Both the position numbers and the translations under genes were made by a program. A stretch of 8,212 bases of DNA from Armatimonadota bacterium (GTDB taxonomy: Bacteria; Armatimonadota; Armatimonadia; Armatimonadales; Armatimonadaceae): contig JACMMA010000342.1 in the NCBI GenBank assembly GCA_014379275.1, forward strand, positions 1-8,212. The letters are read 5' to 3'. The number at the start of each line of letters is the position of its first letter. Position 1 is the stretch's first letter. Under the pieces are notes generated by a model. It was not told the origin of the DNA. It saw nothing but the letters and a program-made list of their open reading frames with translations, and searched no databases. Below, piece by piece: positions 5,633 through 8,212 of the stretch.

Positions 5633-6130
5633 CTACCGCGTCCGGTAGACGGCAAGGTAAAGGTGGTCGGCTTCGTTCGCCACGACCCAGCCCCCAACGC
5701 TGTCGTCCAGGCGAAACGCCAAACCTTCCGCGTTGATTTTCGAGCCGAACCTGTCACTGACACTATAACAACGGGCTAATTCTTCCGGCGCGATTCGCGC
5801 CGGGTTCAAACGAAACCGGTCAGAAGTATTGCAGTCTTCTGGCGAGGCGCTATCTCGCGCAACGCCGCGCCCCTTCAACCGGGCAGTTATTGTTGCGTTC
5901 AGATCGAATGAACCGCGCACCTTGATGAAAACAACATCCGCGTAGACGCCGTGCGCCGTGCTTCCCCAGGCGTCCGGCAGGAAGAAGTCGCCCGGATGCG
6001 GTGATACCGCCGGGGGCAACTGCGTCCAGATGCGGGCGATTGTCCAGATACGGTTCAGATAAATTGCGCGAGCCGTCCACATCGCGACCAAAAGGAACAG
6101 CACAATCCCGACGGCCCGCCCGTACTTCAC
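5633..6130 (-). CDS. Membrane-anchored protein of unknown function
   Basis: This 165-residue protein has one N-terminal membrane helix (about residues 6-24, with GIVLFLLVAMW) after a short basic start, so the remainder probably lies outside the cytoplasmic membrane. The exported part includes PHPGDFFLPDAWG and two cysteines (in EDCNTSD and ARCYSVSD) that could form a disulfide. I know no matching family. The GTG start at 6130 overlaps the stop of the preceding gene in a GTGA (4-nt overlap), which decides the start over the longer frame reaching to 6193 and indicates coupled translation with the redox fusion protein. A shared role outside the cell membrane is inference. Confidence 0.75.
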   Translation of the reverse strand: MKYGRAVGIVLFLLVAMWTARAIYLNRIWTIARIWTQLPPAVSPHPGDFFLPDAWGSTAHGVYADVVFIKVRGSFDLNATITARLKGRGVARDSASPEDCNTSDRFRLNPARIAPEELARCYSVSDRFGSKINAEGLAFRLDDSVGGWVVANEADHLYLAVYRTR

Positions 6131-7926
6131 GGGGCCGATGCCGTTTTCACCGGCTGCGGCGTGTCCCGTGTCAGTCCTATGAATGCGAAACACATTTCGT
6201 CCGTTGTCTCTTCGCCGAAGCGTACTTCTTTCGGCGGTTGCGACGGTTGGGATGGATTATCCGCCGTGTTATCGTACCGGGCGCGGAGTTCCAGCCGCGT
6301 GCCTTTGGGTAGCTTGATCGGATTGATATACCGGTACGTCATCTGCCAGTTGAACTCCCAATCGCGGATTTGAATCAGTGGGATGCGTTCTCCGGACGGA
6401 GGTTTCGCTATGACGGTCATCTCCTTGCCGAGATAGTGCATGTGCGGCAAGATCTGATGCACCGTGGCATCGTACGGCAAGATCATCGTCGCCCGCACTT
6501 CGTTATCCGCGACGTTCGGGCGCAAGACGAGTAACGGATTACCAAGTGCCGCCACTCGCAGAATCTCGGTGATCTTTTCCTCCGGCTTGGCAAGGTGCAG
6601 TGCGACACGGGGGAGATCGGTTTCTGATTTGCCGGACTTGTGATAATGCACCTGCAGCACCATACGCGCCCCCTTGGGGACTTTCACCGCCATGCCGTCG
6701 CGGAGCAGGGATGCGTTCATGCCCGGTGCCCAGCCCGCCCCCCAGTCCCAACTCTTGATGCCGGAGCCGGCACCCGAAACAGTCCAGCCGGGCTGCCCGT
6801 CCGCGGATTTGCCTTCCTTTTCCGCGCAGGTCGCCCCGGTCAGGTCAAGAAACACGATCATGTGATGGACGACGGGGCGATTTCCCGGCAAAAACTCCAT
6901 CGCTTTAACGTAGGTATCCTCGGCAAATGGTTCGCTGACAGTGAAATCGCGGTACACATCGCCGCCATCCGCATCCAGCCGGTACGGAGCGGTTGGCTGG
7001 AGAACCCGGTCAGGCGTCCCCAGTTCCCATTCGGTTTTTCGCGGGGCGGGCGGTGCGGGCGCCGATTTCAAATCACCGGAAGCGGCACCGGTATCATGCC
7101 ACGTGGCGAGCGTTCGTATTTCCTTATCGGATAAAACGCGCGTGTCGGCGAACGGTCCGCCGAAGTGCGGGTCCGCCTTGAACGGGGGCATTTTTCGCGA
7201 CATGGTGTACGACTTGATGGCGGACGACCATACCTTCGCCGATTTATACGAATCCAGCGGGAACGGTCCGGCGTCGCCGTCGCGGTGGCACGAGACGCAG
7301 TTTTTGTTGAGAATCGGGGCGACGTCGCGGGCGAACGTGACTTGAGCCGCCGACACCCCCCGCTCAACCGCAGGAGAGTCGAGGACGATCGCGCAACCGA
7401 ACGCTTGAGTGCGCGGCTTCGCGATGGGCTTCCCGGCAAGTATCGCATCGATGGCAAGCCGGACATCACTTCGCGTCACGAGAGTTTTGTCCACATTGTC
7501 GTCTATTCGCCCGATGTAACGCACCGCGCCAGTCGCGTCGGTGACGACGGCCTGCGGTGTCGTGGTGGCATGCAGTCGCTTTGCCAGTGCGGCGTTCGTA
7601 TCGCGTATCCGAGGCACGCTTCGTAAACCGTGCTCCGCCGCCCATTTTTCGAAATCGGCGTTCATGAACGCGGCATCGCCGCCGCTGTAGACCAGCGTTA
7701 CCGGCACGCCCCCGTTTTGATAGTCGCGGGCGAGGTCCGAAAATCGTGTCGAATACCGGTTCGCTATCGGGCAATCCGGGGACACGAAGAGGTACACCTT
7801 CGCAACGGGTGCGGGTCGCGCTTGCACGGTAGCAGGCACAGGTTTCGCGGCGCCCCCGGCAAAGATGGTAACGAACAATGCGGGTAACACGAACAAAGAC
7901 AGTGGCAGTAAACGAAGCGGACGCAA
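6127..7926 (-). CDS. Exported thioredoxin-like / cytochrome c / copper type II monooxygenase fusion
   Basis: This 599-residue protein has a signal peptide (residues 1-25, RPLR then a hydrophobic core and AGGAA). Residues about 40-165 form a thioredoxin/peroxiredoxin-like domain whose active site has one cysteine (SPDCPIANR, C52) and lacks the second. Residues 195-285 form a c-type cytochrome with haem site CVSCH (210-214) and a candidate axial Met in RKMPPF (M246). Residues about 295-585 resemble the catalytic core of peptidylglycine alpha-hydroxylating monooxygenase. All six copper ligands have counterparts: HH at 354-355, H427 in LQVHYH, HMH at 495-497 and M578 in TDEMCF. The likely role is copper-dependent oxidation outside the cytoplasm, fed by electrons through the haem; the substrate is unknown. 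The start is TTG at 7926, with GGAAGGA 10 nt upstream; it fits the signal peptide. Confidence 0.9.
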   Translation of the reverse strand: MRPLRLLPLSLFVLPALFVTIFAGGAAKPVPATVQARPAPVAKVYLFVSPDCPIANRYSTRFSDLARDYQNGGVPVTLVYSGGDAAFMNADFEKWAAEHGLRSVPRIRDTNAALAKRLHATTTPQAVVTDATGAVRYIGRIDDNVDKTLVTRSDVRLAIDAILAGKPIAKPRTQAFGCAIVLDSPAVERGVSAAQVTFARDVAPILNKNCVSCHRDGDAGPFPLDSYKSAKVWSSAIKSYTMSRKMPPFKADPHFGGPFADTRVLSDKEIRTLATWHDTGAASGDLKSAPAPPAPRKTEWELGTPDRVLQPTAPYRLDADGGDVYRDFTVSEPFAEDTYVKAMEFLPGNRPVVHHMIVFLDLTGATCAEKEGKSADGQPGWTVSGAGSGIKSWDWGAGWAPGMNASLLRDGMAVKVPKGARMVLQVHYHKSGKSETDLPRVALHLAKPEEKITEILRVAALGNPLLVLRPNVADNEVRATMILPYDATVHQILPHMHYLGKEMTVIAKPPSGERIPLIQIRDWEFNWQMTYRYINPIKLPKGTRLELRARYDNTADNPSQPSQPPKEVRFGEETTDEMCFAFIGLTRDTPQPVKTASAP

Positions 7927-7949
7927 AAAATGGGTTTCCTTCCGAGTTT

Positions 7950-7979
7950 GTTATACGATGGTGTAGGCAGATTTGTCAC
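7950..7979 (-). promoter_or_regulatory. Sigma70-type promoter of the redox-tilS-upp gene string
   Basis: GTGACA (7979-7974) and TATAAC (7955-7950) each match five of six consensus bases, with an 18-nt spacer. The predicted leader is only about 20 nt and contains the ribosome site GGAAGGA (7943-7937) for the TTG start at 7926. Confidence 0.6.
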
Positions 7980-8103
7980 GCATTGATTCAAAACAGTGGG
8001 AGTGTTGGTCTCTTTTTTGTCCTGCGCGGACGGCGCCAACCTCACGTTGCATCGAAGGACCTGCGGTGCTGGGACTACGTAAGGCTTCACGCGAGTCGTG
8101 TTA

Positions 8104-8193
8104 GCCCTTACTGTTTTCCCGCGAACAGTCGTTGTTAACGGTTTAGCTCCGCGCAACCCGTAAAAAAAAAAGTTCGCGGGGAAAAACTAAGGG
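8104..8193. repeat. Imperfect long inverted repeat with poly-A loop
   Basis: CCCGCGAAC (8118-8126) and GTTCGCGGG (8172-8180) are perfect inverted copies. Beyond a 7-nt imperfect segment, CCCTTA and TAAGGG continue the match, giving 22-nt arms around a loop of 45 nt that holds a run of ten As. No coding frame in 7927-8212 looks real. The repeat could be a cruciform or hairpin, the edge of a small mobile relic, or regulatory structure for an unseen neighbour. Confidence 0.45.
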
Positions 8194-8212
8194 GGAACAA
8201 GCAACGCGGGTA

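Noticed and set aside
6131..6193. Longer start for the membrane-anchored protein
   Set aside because: The GTG at 6130 gives the classic 4-nt overlap with the upstream stop and places the helix at the N-terminus.
7764..8156. Minus-strand frame of 130 residues over the upstream region
   Set aside because: It overlaps the promoter and the signal-peptide coding region, is low in complexity and shows no family signature.

Overview
The window is 8,212 bases of moderately GC-rich bacterial chromosome, and every gene I can support lies on the minus strand, so transcription runs from high to low coordinates. No gene fixes the species. A secreted fusion of a thioredoxin-like domain, a c-type cytochrome and a copper monooxygenase, together with frequent TTG/GTG starts, kdpF with an extra tiny upstream gene, and an MpsC-like protein, suggests a free-living aerobic bacterium of the Acidobacteriota, Armatimonadota or Planctomycetota type. 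That assignment is inference at low confidence.

Layout in transcription order. (1) 8212-7927: an upstream region with an imperfect inverted repeat and a good sigma70-type promoter. (2) 7926-3562: a tight gene string made of the exported Trx/cytochrome c/copper monooxygenase fusion, a membrane-anchored unknown protein overlapping it by 4 nt, tilS (tRNA-Ile lysidine synthetase), a 121-residue unknown protein, and upp (uracil phosphoribosyltransferase), which overlaps the unknown gene by 11 nt. (3) 3504-3180: a truncated PAS sensor domain with stop codons, probably a decayed signalling gene. (4) 3179-2827: a non-coding stretch with hairpins, a near-consensus promoter and an intrinsic terminator placed before the next gene. 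(5) 2826-2407: an MpsC/DUF2294 family gene. (6) 2406-2175: an intergenic region dominated by one very long nested hairpin ending in a T-run. (7) 2174-1: a potassium uptake operon, with a 65-residue one-helix membrane protein, a 27-residue membrane peptide, kdpF, and kdpA running off the window edge (kdpB and kdpC should follow).

The kdp genes encode the high-affinity potassium pump. KdpA is the pore subunit and KdpF a small stabilising subunit; the two extra small membrane proteins are candidates for accessory subunits. The most notable unexplained elements are these two small proteins, the terminator-bearing leaders in front of both the MpsC-like gene and the kdp genes (possible attenuation control), and the three-domain redox fusion. 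No mobile element, CRISPR array, tRNA or rRNA was seen.
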